64,000 nucleotides of DNA from Helicobacter himalayensis (GTDB lineage Bacteria; Campylobacterota; Campylobacteria; Campylobacterales; Helicobacteraceae): positions 434,001-498,000 of the forward strand of contig NZ_CP014991.1 of NCBI RefSeq assembly GCF_001602095.1, in the 5' to 3' direction. Below the pieces are notes generated by a model. That model ran no database searches, was not told where the DNA came from, and saw only the letters and a program-made list of their open reading frames with translations. A program made the position numbers and the translations under genes. Of this stretch, positions 52,813 through 60,989 are shown piece by piece (within the stretch, counting starts at the first letter, position 1; every line of letters begins with the position of its first letter).

Positions 52813-53169
52813 ATGCAGTTTGAAATGATGTATTCTAAAATCCACCGCGCGCGCGTGAGTGATGCAAATCTCAACTACACGGGCTCAATCACAATTGATA
52901 AAAACCTCGCAAATGCGGCTGGAATGCTTGAAAATATGAAAGTAGATGTGCTCAATATCAATAATGGCGAGCGTTTCAGCACTTATGTGATTTTGGGTGA
53001 AAATGAGGGCGAGATTTGCCTCAATGGCGCGTGCGCACGCAAGGCACAAATTGGCGATCTTGTGATTATTGTGGCATATGCGATGATGGATTCTAATGAG
53101 ACAAAGGGCTTTAAGCCAAAAGTCGTGCATGTGGATTCTTACAATAAAATTTGCGCGCAAGATTCTTAA
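52813..53169 (+). CDS. panD: Aspartate 1-decarboxylase
   Basis: PanD makes beta-alanine for pantothenate and CoA. The 118-residue proenzyme has the self-cleavage site NYTGSITID with Gly24-Ser25, which yields the pyruvoyl group. KIHRARV and [20 protein letters not shown] are further signatures. The ATG at 52813 is preferred over a TTG at 52807 because it places the cleavage site at the standard position and is preceded by AAAGG. ybaB follows, separated by repeat sequence. Confidence 0.96.
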   Translation: MQFEMMYSKIHRARVSDANLNYTGSITIDKNLANAAGMLENMKVDVLNINNGERFSTYVILGENEGEICLNGACARKAQIGDLVIIVAYAMMDSNETKGFKPKVVHVDSYNKICAQDS

Positions 53170-53200
53170 GCCTAGAGAAATTAGAATCTACAAGTCTCAT

Positions 53201-53280
53201 CAACCAACAAATGATGAGTGTGTGCGCGAAGCGGAGCCGAAGCGGGATATTCCCGCGCAGGTGATACATTCAAAGGAATA
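53201..53280 (+). repeat. Dispersed ~80-bp repeat between panD and ybaB
   Basis: CAACCAACAAATGATGAGTG, TGTGCGCGAAGCGGAGCC, AAGCGGGATATTCCCGC (hairpin) and GGTGATACATTCAAAGGAAT. It is directly followed by a half unit at 53281-53320. Confidence 0.75.
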
Positions 53281-53320
53281 GAAGCGGAATTCCCAACTTC
53301 GACGATACAATTTAAGGAAT
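53281..53320 (+). repeat. Half unit of the dispersed repeat before ybaB
   Basis: GAAGCGGAATTCCCAACTTC followed by GACGATACAATTTAAGGAAT. It ends 12 bases before the ybaB start codon, next to its TAGGAG site. Confidence 0.7.
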
Positions 53321-53332
53321 TAGGAGTACTCA

Positions 53333-53638
53333 ATGTTTGACCCAAAACAGCTTGGTGATATGTTTGCAAATATGCAAGAGAGTTTTAAGCAGCTCAATGA
53401 GAAGTCCAAAGACACGCGCTTTAATGTCAAAAGTGGCGGCGGGTTAGTGGAAGTGAGTTTTAATGGCGCGGGCGAAATCATTGATTTAAACATCGATGAA
53501 AGCCTGCTAGAGGATAGGGATTCTTTGCAGATTCTCTTGCTCGGCGCGCTTAATGATGCGTATAAGGCAATGGAGCTAAACCGCCAAAACACCGCACTTG
53601 GTATGCTTGGCAGTCTCAATCCTTTTAATAAAAGCTAG
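53333..53638 (+). CDS. YbaB/EbfC-family nucleoid-associated protein
   Basis: A 101-residue DNA-binding protein that forms a tweezer-like dimer. It has MFANMQESFKQLNEKSKDTR at the N-terminus, GGGLVEVSFNGAGEIIDLNI in the centre and a helical C-terminus. YbaB proteins coat DNA and affect nucleoid shape. A TAGGAG site precedes the ATG, just after a repeat. The order panD, ybaB, PDZ-protein gene is shared with H. pylori. Confidence 0.93.
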   Translation: MFDPKQLGDMFANMQESFKQLNEKSKDTRFNVKSGGGLVEVSFNGAGEIIDLNIDESLLEDRDSLQILLLGALNDAYKAMELNRQNTALGMLGSLNPFNKS

Positions 53639-53646
53639 CAAAAATA

Positions 53647-54684
53647 ATGTGCATAAGATTTTTTTTAAATTCTCTGTTTCTCTCTATTTTGTGCGTAGGT
53701 ACGCTAGGTGCGCAGGAGTATGACTACACGCATTGTATTGATTACTACAATAACGCAAGTATTATTGTTGGCGATACGCGCGCAGTAGCACTTAAACACA
53801 ATGGCAAAGTCGTGCTTTTGATGTATTCTCAAGCGCGCCCAAAGGCAAAGATTCTCAAAAGCGATCCCTTTGTGGGGCTGTATTTGATTGAATCTACACT
53901 CCCAAAGCTAAGCTATGATTTACTGCCCCTTGATGAGCGCACACTACAAGATAAAAATCTCATCGCCATCACTACCAAAAATCCGCCAAAAGGGCATATC
54001 ACCGCGCGACAAAGCGACTATTTGCAATACGCGCGCTTTTCAAGCAAACTCGCGCCAAATAGCGTGATTGGCAATATTTGCTATCAAATTTATGGAATCG
54101 GCGTTGGGGGCAATGGCTTCCTTGAAAAAAAATATATTGATAGATTTTTACAAGGTGAAGCGGGCGTGTATGGGGATATTGGTGTGAGGCTAGATTCTAA
54201 ACTGCGCGTGAGTTTAAGTGACCCATTTTTTGCAAACAATCCTTTTTTAAGCGGAGATGAGCTTGTAAGCATTAATGGCACTAAGCTCATTTCTCTTTCG
54301 CAAGCGCATTGGATTATTAGTAATCTCAAAATTGGCTCAAATGTGAAAGTTATCTTTAAGCGCGATGGTGTCTTGAAAAATGCCGAAGTGGTGGTGGATA
54401 GGCTGCAGGGCGGTATGCTTTTGCGCGATACTTTTTTGGAGCGCTTTGGGATAGAGCTTAGTGAAAATTTGCAGATTCTAAGTATGACAAATGCCAAAAA
54501 ATCGCGCCTGAAAGAACTAAAGGTGGGTGATAAAATCGTGTGGATTAATAAAACGCCCGCAACTTTGGATAATCTCAAAACCCTACTAAGTGAAAGCCTG
54601 CAACCACAAGCTTTGAAAACTTATGAGGGTAAAATCCAGCTACTTGTAAGACGTGGGGAATTTGAGTTTTTTATAAAAATTTAA
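53647..54684 (+). CDS. PDZ-domain periplasmic protein
   Basis: A 345-residue protein with a signal peptide (residues 1-22, ending TLGA). The region to about residue 170 has no motif I know, though related proteins are annotated with an uncharacterised DUF in Campylobacterota. From about residue 172 there is a PDZ-like domain (DIGVRLDSKLRVSL, FLSGDELVSINGTKL, NVKVIFKRDG). A second PDZ-like end (LKELKVGDKIVWINKTPAT) follows. There is no protease triad. It lies 8 bases after ybaB and is probably a scaffold or binding protein in the periplasm. Confidence 0.75.
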   Translation: MCIRFFLNSLFLSILCVGTLGAQEYDYTHCIDYYNNASIIVGDTRAVALKHNGKVVLLMYSQARPKAKILKSDPFVGLYLIESTLPKLSYDLLPLDERTLQDKNLIAITTKNPPKGHITARQSDYLQYARFSSKLAPNSVIGNICYQIYGIGVGGNGFLEKKYIDRFLQGEAGVYGDIGVRLDSKLRVSLSDPFFANNPFLSGDELVSINGTKLISLSQAHWIISNLKIGSNVKVIFKRDGVLKNAEVVVDRLQGGMLLRDTFLERFGIELSENLQILSMTNAKKSRLKELKVGDKIVWINKTPATLDNLKTLLSESLQPQALKTYEGKIQLLVRRGEFEFFIKI

Positions 54685-54728
54685 GGCAGTTTCTAGGCAA
54701 ACTGCATTGTAAAGTCTCTAAGTTTTCT

Positions 54729-54806
54729 CAACCAAAAATGGTAAAATACGCGCGTAAGGCGCAAGGTGCGATTTCACTTCCGCGAGACGATACATTTAAA
54801 AGGAAC
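54729..54806 (+). repeat. Dispersed repeat before ispA, GGTAAAATACGCGCG variant
   Basis: CAACCAAAAATGGTAAAATA, CGCGCGTAAGGCGCAAGG, TGCGATTTCACTTCCGCGAG and GACGATACATTTAAAAGGAA. The final AAAAGGAA is the ribosome-binding site of ispA. It matches the copy at 11141-11216. Confidence 0.75.
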
Positions 54807-54810
54807 TAAA

Positions 54811-55680
54811 GTGGATAGACTAGAGCAATTAAGCAAAGAGTTTGAGGAGTTTTTGAAAGCAAATGCGCCACAAGTTGGGGGATTCCACCCACATTACCAA
54901 AAGGCGCTGTGGGAGATGATGGACGCTGGAGGTAAGCGCTTTCGCCCAATGCTGTGCTTATGTGTGGTGGATTCTCTTTCTCCTGCGATGTTACCCAATG
55001 CCTTTTTACCCGCTTTAGCGTTGGAGAGTTTGCATACTTACTCACTTATCCACGATGATTTGCCTTGTATGGATAATTCCCCTTTACGCCGTGGTTTTCC
55101 TACTTTGCATACGACTTACAACGAAACTTTAGCACTTCTTGTGGGCGATGCGCTTAATACCTACGCATTTGAACTTCTCTCTCTATCTAAGCTTTCCCCA
55201 GAAGTGAAAGTTTCGCTTATTTATGAGCTTTCTCACAATGCTGGTGCTAGCGGAATGGTGCTAGGGCAGGTGCTTGATTGTGAGTTTGAAAACAAAAAAA
55301 TCTCTTTTGAAGAGCTAAAAATCATTCATCAAAATAAGACATTAAAGCTCATCGCCACAAGCCTAAAATTTGGCGCAATTATCGCAAATGTGAGCGAGGA
55401 GATTATGTTAAAGTTAGAGAATCTAGGTAACGATTTGGGGCTTTTTTTTCAAGTGCGCGATGACCTCATCGATGTGCTTGAAAGCGAGGAGCAAGCAGGA
55501 AAGCGCGTGCAAAATGATTTGCAAAAAAACACTTATGTAACCTTGCTTGGATTAGAAGGCGCAAAAACGCAGGCACGCACACTTGCAGAAAACATCAAAA
55601 TTGCGCTAGATTCTCTACCTTCAAGGCTTAGGGGTAATCTTAGCGAGATGCTAAAGCCCTATCTTAAATCTTATGTATAA
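54811..55680 (+). CDS. ispA: Polyprenyl (farnesyl/geranyl) diphosphate synthase
   Basis: A 289-residue short-chain trans-prenyltransferase. The two Asp-rich motifs are IHDDLPCMDNSPLRRGFPT (first) and FFQVRDDLIDVLESEEQAGK (second), with GGKRFRPML before them. It makes farnesyl or geranylgeranyl diphosphate for undecaprenol and quinones. The GTG start at 54811 is used because AAAAGGAA precedes it; that ribosome site belongs to the repeat at 54729-54806. surE follows after 21 bases, as in H. pylori. Confidence 0.94.
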   Translation: MDRLEQLSKEFEEFLKANAPQVGGFHPHYQKALWEMMDAGGKRFRPMLCLCVVDSLSPAMLPNAFLPALALESLHTYSLIHDDLPCMDNSPLRRGFPTLHTTYNETLALLVGDALNTYAFELLSLSKLSPEVKVSLIYELSHNAGASGMVLGQVLDCEFENKKISFEELKIIHQNKTLKLIATSLKFGAIIANVSEEIMLKLENLGNDLGLFFQVRDDLIDVLESEEQAGKRVQNDLQKNTYVTLLGLEGAKTQARTLAENIKIALDSLPSRLRGNLSEMLKPYLKSYV

Positions 55681-55701
55681 ATTGACAAAAGGGAAGCGCA
55701 A

Positions 55702-56514
55702 ATGAAACGAATTCTTCTTACAAATGATGACGGCTATGAATCTAGCGGGCTTTTGGCGCTTAAAGATGCGCTTAGCGATTTGGCGCAAATTACCATCGTA
55801 GCGCCCTCAAGTGAAAAGTCCGCGTGTGGGCACGGGCTTAGCATCACAAAGCCCTTGCGCTTTGTGCGCTTAGATGATGATTTTTACAAGCTTGATGATG
55901 GCACGCCGAGTGATTGCGTGTATCTTGCGCTCAATACGCTTTATGGCAGTGGGGTGAAGCCTGATTTGGTGATTTCTGGCATTAATATTGGCTCAAATAT
56001 GGGCGAGGATATTACCTATTCTGGCACAGCTGCAGGAGCGATGGAGGGCTGTTTGCAGGGTATAGATTCTATTGCGATTTCTCAAATACTAAGGGATAAA
56101 AATTTGGGAAGTGATTTTGATTTCGCACTTGCAAAAGAGACGATTAGGAAGCTGGTGCAAAGGATTTTTGCGCGTTCTTTTCCACTTGGCGCGCGAAAGT
56201 TTTTGAATGTCAATATCCCTCAAATTGCGCCCAAACAATGCAAAGGCACAAAAATCACGCAAATGGGTTATAGAATCTATGGTAATTCTGCACAATTGCA
56301 CCGCAACCCACGCGGGCAGGAATACCATTGGCTGGGATTGCAACCGCTTGTGTGGGAGGAGCGCAAGGATATACCAGATGTCAATGGCACGCGTTTTTGT
56401 GGATTAAGCGATTTTGACGCGACAAAAGAGGGCTATATCTCTATAACGCCAATAAAGTTAGATTTGACAAGCTATGAAGATGTGGATTCTCTTCAGCAGT
56501 GGGCGCAAGAGTAG
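55702..56514 (+). CDS. surE: 5'-nucleotidase SurE
   Basis: A metal-dependent nucleotidase of 270 residues. The metal Asp pair lies in ILLTNDDGYESSGLLAL, the Ser in APSSEKSACGHGLSIT, and the Asn loop in ISGINIGSNMGEDITYSG. It dephosphorylates nucleoside monophosphates in stationary phase. It lies between ispA and the complete TolC-like gene, 16 bases before the latter. Confidence 0.97.
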   Translation: MKRILLTNDDGYESSGLLALKDALSDLAQITIVAPSSEKSACGHGLSITKPLRFVRLDDDFYKLDDGTPSDCVYLALNTLYGSGVKPDLVISGINIGSNMGEDITYSGTAAGAMEGCLQGIDSIAISQILRDKNLGSDFDFALAKETIRKLVQRIFARSFPLGARKFLNVNIPQIAPKQCKGTKITQMGYRIYGNSAQLHRNPRGQEYHWLGLQPLVWEERKDIPDVNGTRFCGLSDFDATKEGYISITPIKLDLTSYEDVDSLQQWAQE

Positions 56515-56530
56515 AAAAGGAATTAACATA

Positions 56531-57925
56531 ATGAATAAGAGTAAAAAAATTACGCTGTTATTTTTTATGCTTTTTGTATGGGCTAATGGCGAGCAAGTGT
56601 CGCAAAATGCGCAAGAATCAAATATTTTTGATGTAAAAAGCGCGTGGGAGAAAGTGCTAGAAAATAATGATGCACTCAAAGCTCAAGAGCACAATCTCGC
56701 ACGCGCTCAAAAGCTCGCTCTTGGTGCGAAACTTAGCTTTTTACCAGAGATTAATTTTAAGGGTTCATATCTCTATTTTGATGAAGCTATGAGTCATAGT
56801 TTGAATGCCTCAATACAACCAAGTGGGAATCCGATGATGGACGCGTATTTGAGCGGAATCTTAAGAGGTGTTAATAAGCCAATAACTTTGCTAGAGCGCG
56901 ATGTGATGATGGGTGCGTTTAATATTATCTATCCGCTTTATACCGGTGGCGCGCGTGTGAGGGGGATAAAAATTGCTGAAATTGCTAAAAAAGATGCTGC
57001 AGAAGCAATGCGTTTAAAAAAGCTTGCAACTTTTGAAGAATTTGTGACGATTTATTATGGAAGCGTGTTGGCAAAGGACTTGCAGGAGGTTTGCGAGGAA
57101 AATTTTGAAGCCTCAATGTTGCATTACAATAATGCGCTTGATTTAGAAAAAAGCGGGCAAATTGCGCATCTAGAAGTGCTTGCAAGTCAAGTGGCAAGTG
57201 ACAAATCTAAAAACACCCTGCGTAGCGCGCAAAATGCAAGACTTAGTGCGGATTTAGCCCTAAATAGCGCGCTAAGCACACAAGATTCTGTGCCTAGCTC
57301 AAAAATCGAGGTTTCCTCAAAGCCTTTGTATGATGAAAATTATTATGTGCAAAAAGCCTTGCAAAGTTATCCCGCACTGCGCTCGCTTGATTTAAAGATA
57401 GAATCTGCTAATGAAGCTACAAGCCTTGCGCGCGCTAGTTTTTTGCCACAGGTGGTGGGAATGGGAAGCTATATTTTTACCGATAAGCAGGATTCTTTAT
57501 TGGTGCGCTCAATCCCTGCTTGGTATGTGGGTGTTGGTGTGAATATCCCTATTATCTCGCCCACTGCGCGCTTGCAGAGGTATCAAGCTAGCAAAATTAC
57601 TACTTTGGAGCTAGAAAGTCTCAAAGCCCAAGCGATTAAGGATATTACCTTGCTTGTGCGTCGCACTTACAAAGAGGCGCTGTTTGCAAAGGAGGAGTAT
57701 GAGAGTCTTAATTCATCAGTTGTTTTGGCGCAAGAAAATCTTAAGCTACAAATAAATGCCTTTAAGCAGGGCTTAGCCACGAGTGCGCAAGTCATTGATG
57801 CGCAAAATTCTCTTCAAAGTGTGCTTGTAGAGCAAAAGAGCGTGGGATTTAAGGCGATTGTGGCATTAGCAAAGCTTTTGGCATTGAGTGATGAGATAGA
57901 AACTTTTTATGAATACCAACGCTAG
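56531..57925 (+). CDS. TolC-family outer membrane efflux protein
   Basis: A complete 464-residue member with a signal peptide (about residues 1-20, ending WANG) and the internal duplication of the family: helices around EHNLARAQKLALGAKLSFLP in the first half and IESANEATSLARASFLPQVV in the second, with INIPIISPTARLQ-like barrel strands. It should form a trimeric export duct. No pump or adaptor gene is adjacent, so it may pair with a distant transporter. An AAAGGA site 8 bases upstream supports the start. Confidence 0.9.
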   Translation: MNKSKKITLLFFMLFVWANGEQVSQNAQESNIFDVKSAWEKVLENNDALKAQEHNLARAQKLALGAKLSFLPEINFKGSYLYFDEAMSHSLNASIQPSGNPMMDAYLSGILRGVNKPITLLERDVMMGAFNIIYPLYTGGARVRGIKIAEIAKKDAAEAMRLKKLATFEEFVTIYYGSVLAKDLQEVCEENFEASMLHYNNALDLEKSGQIAHLEVLASQVASDKSKNTLRSAQNARLSADLALNSALSTQDSVPSSKIEVSSKPLYDENYYVQKALQSYPALRSLDLKIESANEATSLARASFLPQVVGMGSYIFTDKQDSLLVRSIPAWYVGVGVNIPIISPTARLQRYQASKITTLELESLKAQAIKDITLLVRRTYKEALFAKEEYESLNSSVVLAQENLKLQINAFKQGLATSAQVIDAQNSLQSVLVEQKSVGFKAIVALAKLLALSDEIETFYEYQR

Positions 57926-57931
57926 ATTTGT

Positions 57932-58016
57932 TCCATTAATTTACTTTAGTAAGCAAGACTCGCTAAAGCTCCGTCTTATTTGTGCTCGCGCACAGACTTT
58001 GTATTTTTTGGTTAAT
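57932..58016 (-). repeat. Dispersed repeat, divergent minus-strand copy
   Basis: On the minus strand: ATTAACCAAAAAATACAAAG, TCTGTGCGCGAGC, GACGGAGCTTTAGCGAGTC and a degenerate TTAATGGA end. It fills the 126-base gap between the TolC-like gene and tyrA. Confidence 0.5.
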
Positions 58017-58051
58017 AAGATTTGCAGATTCTATAAAAGAGAGGGTTAGTT

Positions 58052-58894
58052 ATGCAACACATTGAAAATGTCGGAATCATCGGGCTTGGGCTTATTGGTG
58101 GCTCGATTGGGCTGGCGCTAAAAAATCTTGGGAGTTTTGGTTGTATCGCAGGCTATGATACAAATCCATTGCATTCTTCTCAGGCACTTTCCCTCGGGCT
58201 TGTTGATGAGTGTATTGGTTTAGAACAGCTTTTAAGTGAAAATGATGTGATTTTTATCGCGGTGCCAGTTGAGGGGATTATTGAAATTGTTAAAAACATT
58301 AAGCATATTAAGCCAACTGCCACGATTATCGATCTTGGCGGGACGAAGCAAAAGATTTTGGAATCTGTGCCATCATCTATTCGTGCAAATTTTATCGCCG
58401 CACATCCGATGAGTGGGACAGAATTTTATGGACCAAAAGCTGCGGTGCAGGATTTGTTTAAGGATAAGATTGTGATTCTGTCAAACCTAGAGCAAAGTGG
58501 CGCGCATCAGGTGCAGGTGGCGCGCGAGATTTTCCTTAGCATTGGTATGAAAATTATAAAGATGGACGCAAAAGAGCACGACAAGCATATCGCGCTTATT
58601 AGTCATATGCCTCATATCATCAGCTATGCGCTGGCGAATGCTGTGCTTTCTCAAGAGGACCCACAGACAATTTTAGCACTTGTGGGCGGGGGCTTTAAGT
58701 CTATGAGCAGGCTTTCTAAAAGCTCGCCAAAAATGTGGAATGATATTTTTAAGCAAAATAAACAAAACACTTTGTGCGCGCTAGAATGCTTTGAATCCGA
58801 GCTCAAAAATGCAAGAGAAATGCTCCAAAATGAAGATTGGGAAGGCTTAGAATCTTTTATGACAAGGGCAAATAGATTGCAGGATTTTTTGTAA
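58052..58894 (+). CDS. tyrA: Prephenate dehydrogenase
   Basis: A 280-residue NAD-dependent enzyme of tyrosine synthesis that converts prephenate to 4-hydroxyphenylpyruvate. The Rossmann motif VGIIGLGLIGGSIGLAL opens the protein. The catalytic His region is AAHPMSGTEFYGPKAA, and ALISHMPHIISYALAN is the substrate helix. There is no fused chorismate mutase or ACT domain, so feedback control by tyrosine is not evident. It is followed by 121 bases without a gene. Confidence 0.95.
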   Translation: MQHIENVGIIGLGLIGGSIGLALKNLGSFGCIAGYDTNPLHSSQALSLGLVDECIGLEQLLSENDVIFIAVPVEGIIEIVKNIKHIKPTATIIDLGGTKQKILESVPSSIRANFIAAHPMSGTEFYGPKAAVQDLFKDKIVILSNLEQSGAHQVQVAREIFLSIGMKIIKMDAKEHDKHIALISHMPHIISYALANAVLSQEDPQTILALVGGGFKSMSRLSKSSPKMWNDIFKQNKQNTLCALECFESELKNAREMLQNEDWEGLESFMTRANRLQDFL

Positions 58895-59015
58895 AAATAA
58901 TCGCTGATTCCGTGTTTTTTGATTGATTAGAATCTGCAGATTTTATTTGCTTGAGTTTCTTAAAAAATCCTAAATTATTTGGGGTGAGAGCGTTTGCAAA
59001 TCCTAATTTTGTGCG

Positions 59016-60014
59016 TTACTCGCGCAAGTGTTTTGTAATCCAAAGCAAAATATCTTGCAAAACTTGCTTTTTGCAAAAATCATTCAAAATCTCGTGTCTC
59101 GCGTCATTATAGAGGATAAGTTGCGTGTTTTGATAGCCATTTTTGCGCAAAAATACTTGCAGTTTTTCCACACCCTTGCCAAAATCCCCGCACGCATCGT
59201 CTCGCCCGCTAATGATAAGCACAGGAAAGCGCGGATTTTTGGGAGGTTGCGCCGCACCATAAACGCACTTTAGCCCACCAAAAAGATTGATAAAACTTTG
59301 CGTTGTGAAAATAAAATTGCATTTTTTATCATTTTCATACGCGCTCACCACATTTTTATCGCTACATAGCCACGCGTAAGGACTGCCTTCTGTGCGGAAT
59401 TTCGCATTAAATCCGCCAAAAGACAAGGCGTTGAGAATCTTTGCACCAAAATCTTTTGCACCAATAGCGTGAAAAAACTTACCAAGCGCGATACCAAGCG
59501 TGGATAGCGGATTGTAAGCTGGACTTCCGCTCAAAATTAACCCAATCACAGAATCTTCATACAAACTCACATAGCGACGCGATAGCAGTGAGCCCATAGA
59601 ATGCCCAAGTAGCACGATTTGCGCGTGCGGATAGAGGGAGTGCAAAAGGTGATTAAACACGTGCATATCCTGCACAGCACGTTCAAATCCTTGCTCGCCC
59701 ATTTCACCAAGCGTGATGATGGGACTTGTAGATTCTATGCTGTTGGCATTTGTGTGGTTTGTTTCTTTGGATATTTTAGGCTTTGCGGATTGCGTGTTTA
59801 TACTATCGCCGTGCCCGCGGTGATCGTTGATTGCCACGATATAGCCATTTTGCGCTAGCTCACGTGCCACCCACTCAAAGCGCCCTCTGTGCTCGACCAT
59901 ACCGTGCGCGATTTGGATAATGATATTTGCACCATTTGCACCAGAATCCGGCTCATAGATGTCATACACCACCGCGCCAAAGTCTGATTGAAAGTTTCCG
60001 CTTGTTTTTATCAT
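59016..60014 (-). CDS. Alpha/beta hydrolase, monoacylglycerol lipase/lysophospholipase-like
   Basis: A 332-residue serine hydrolase of the Hydrolase_4 (S33-type) group. The oxyanion-side motif is QIAHGMVEHRGRFEWVAREL, NDHRGHGDSI follows, the nucleophile Ser is in VLLGHSMGSLLSRRY, the Asp in LIISGRDDACGDFG, and the His in YNDARHEILND. It has a Lys/Thr/Ser-rich insertion (AKPKISKETNHTNANS) not expected in the family. No signal peptide is seen, so it probably acts on lysolipids or monoglycerides in the cytosol. Confidence 0.87.
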   Translation of the reverse strand: MIKTSGNFQSDFGAVVYDIYEPDSGANGANIIIQIAHGMVEHRGRFEWVARELAQNGYIVAINDHRGHGDSINTQSAKPKISKETNHTNANSIESTSPIITLGEMGEQGFERAVQDMHVFNHLLHSLYPHAQIVLLGHSMGSLLSRRYVSLYEDSVIGLILSGSPAYNPLSTLGIALGKFFHAIGAKDFGAKILNALSFGGFNAKFRTEGSPYAWLCSDKNVVSAYENDKKCNFIFTTQSFINLFGGLKCVYGAAQPPKNPRFPVLIISGRDDACGDFGKGVEKLQVFLRKNGYQNTQLILYNDARHEILNDFCKKQVLQDILLWITKHLRE

Positions 60015-60045
60015 ATCGCTTCCTTAAGAGAAATTTTTGTGTGCG

Positions 60046-60648
60046 CTAGTTTGGGCGCAGACCAAGTGCGTGTAAGATAGCCTTTGGGAAAAGCTCGTAT
60101 TCTAGCTTATGGATTCTCTTTTCAAACTCTGCAAGGCTTTCGCCAGAAATTTTTGGCAACTTTTCTTGCAGGATAATTTCTCCAGAATCTAGCTCCTCAC
60201 TCACCCAATGCACGCTTACCCCTCCAAAATCTTCATTTGATTCAAAGCTTTGCTCTATGGCGTGTGCACCCTTATGCAATGGTAAAAATGACGGGTGGAT
60301 ATTGAGCGCTTTTAGGTGTGCGGTAAAATGAGGTGTTAAGATTCTCATAAATCCGCTAAGCACACATAAATTCGGCTTAAAAGCTTTAATTTGTGTCACT
60401 AATTCTTTATCAAATTCTTCGCGTGCTTTTCCTTTGCTGGGGATTATCACGCATTCAATCCCGCACCCTCTCACGCGCTCAATCCCTTTTGCGTGCGGAT
60501 TATTACAAAAACACACGCTAATGCAAATCCTGCGCGCCACATTTTGAGAATCTAAAAACACTTTATTATGAAGCTTGTCGATGAGGTTTAGCATATTTGT
60601 GCCATTCCCGCTGAAAAGCACCACAAGGCGCAATGTGTTTTGGCTCAT
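60046..60648 (-). CDS. purN: Phosphoribosylglycinamide formyltransferase
   Basis: PurN performs the third step of de novo purine synthesis using 10-formyl-tetrahydrofolate. The 200-residue protein contains VLFSGNGTNMLNLID at the GAR site, LSGFMRILTPHF, and the catalytic NIHPSFLPLHKGAHAIEQS (Asn and His). HWVSEELDSGEIILQ carries the catalytic Asp. Its start overlaps the stop of the 76-residue gene by 4 bases. Confidence 0.94.
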   Translation of the reverse strand: MSQNTLRLVVLFSGNGTNMLNLIDKLHNKVFLDSQNVARRICISVCFCNNPHAKGIERVRGCGIECVIIPSKGKAREEFDKELVTQIKAFKPNLCVLSGFMRILTPHFTAHLKALNIHPSFLPLHKGAHAIEQSFESNEDFGGVSVHWVSEELDSGEIILQEKLPKISGESLAEFEKRIHKLEYELFPKAILHALGLRPN

Positions 60649-60875
60649 TTTGTAAAAAGATCCGCTCTTTTTTGGCGCAAGAGATTGATTGTCTCAATAA
60701 TCTCATCAATCCCATATGGCGCATTTTCATCAAAACTCTCATCATCAAGTAGTGTCTCATACGCTTCTAGTGCCTCTTGTATCTTATCCTTTTTTACCCC
60801 CGCAAAATACAGTGCTGCGCCCAAATTATCAACAAGCTGCTCGGCGAGCTCTTGGAGTGAAAAATCTGATTCCAT
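60645..60875 (-). CDS. Small acidic hypothetical protein upstream of purN
   Basis: A 76-residue acidic, helical protein (SLQELAEQLVDNLGAALYFA; EALEAYETLLDDESFDENAP). I do not recognise a family. It has an AAAGGAC site upstream, a probable -10 box at 60930-60935 (complement TACAAT), and an ATGA overlap with purN, which together make a real gene likely. The two probably form one transcript. Confidence 0.75.
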   Translation of the reverse strand: MESDFSLQELAEQLVDNLGAALYFAGVKKDKIQEALEAYETLLDDESFDENAPYGIDEIIETINLLRQKRADLFTK

Positions 60876-60929
60876 AATTTTGTCCTTTTTAAAATATCTT
60901 TGTGCGGGATAAACCCCACCTGCGCGCGC

Positions 60930-60935
60930 ATTGTA
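60930..60935 (-). promoter_or_regulatory. -10 box of the 76-residue gene and purN
   Basis: The complement reads TACAAT in TGCTACAATGCGCGC, about 55 bases before the start codon. Confidence 0.5.
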
Positions 60936-60989
60936 GCATTTTTTACTTGATAAGGTTTTAAAAAACTTATCGCTTGAAACTTTGCATTT

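Noticed and set aside
54766-55680. ispA start at 54766
   Set aside because: The added 15 codons are repeat sequence (54729-54806). The GTG at 54811 follows a good ribosome-binding site.
58905-58945. Another copy of the dispersed repeat on the minus strand
   Set aside because: Only AATCAATCAAAAAACACGGA is similar to the repeat start; the rest does not follow the pattern, so it is too short to claim.
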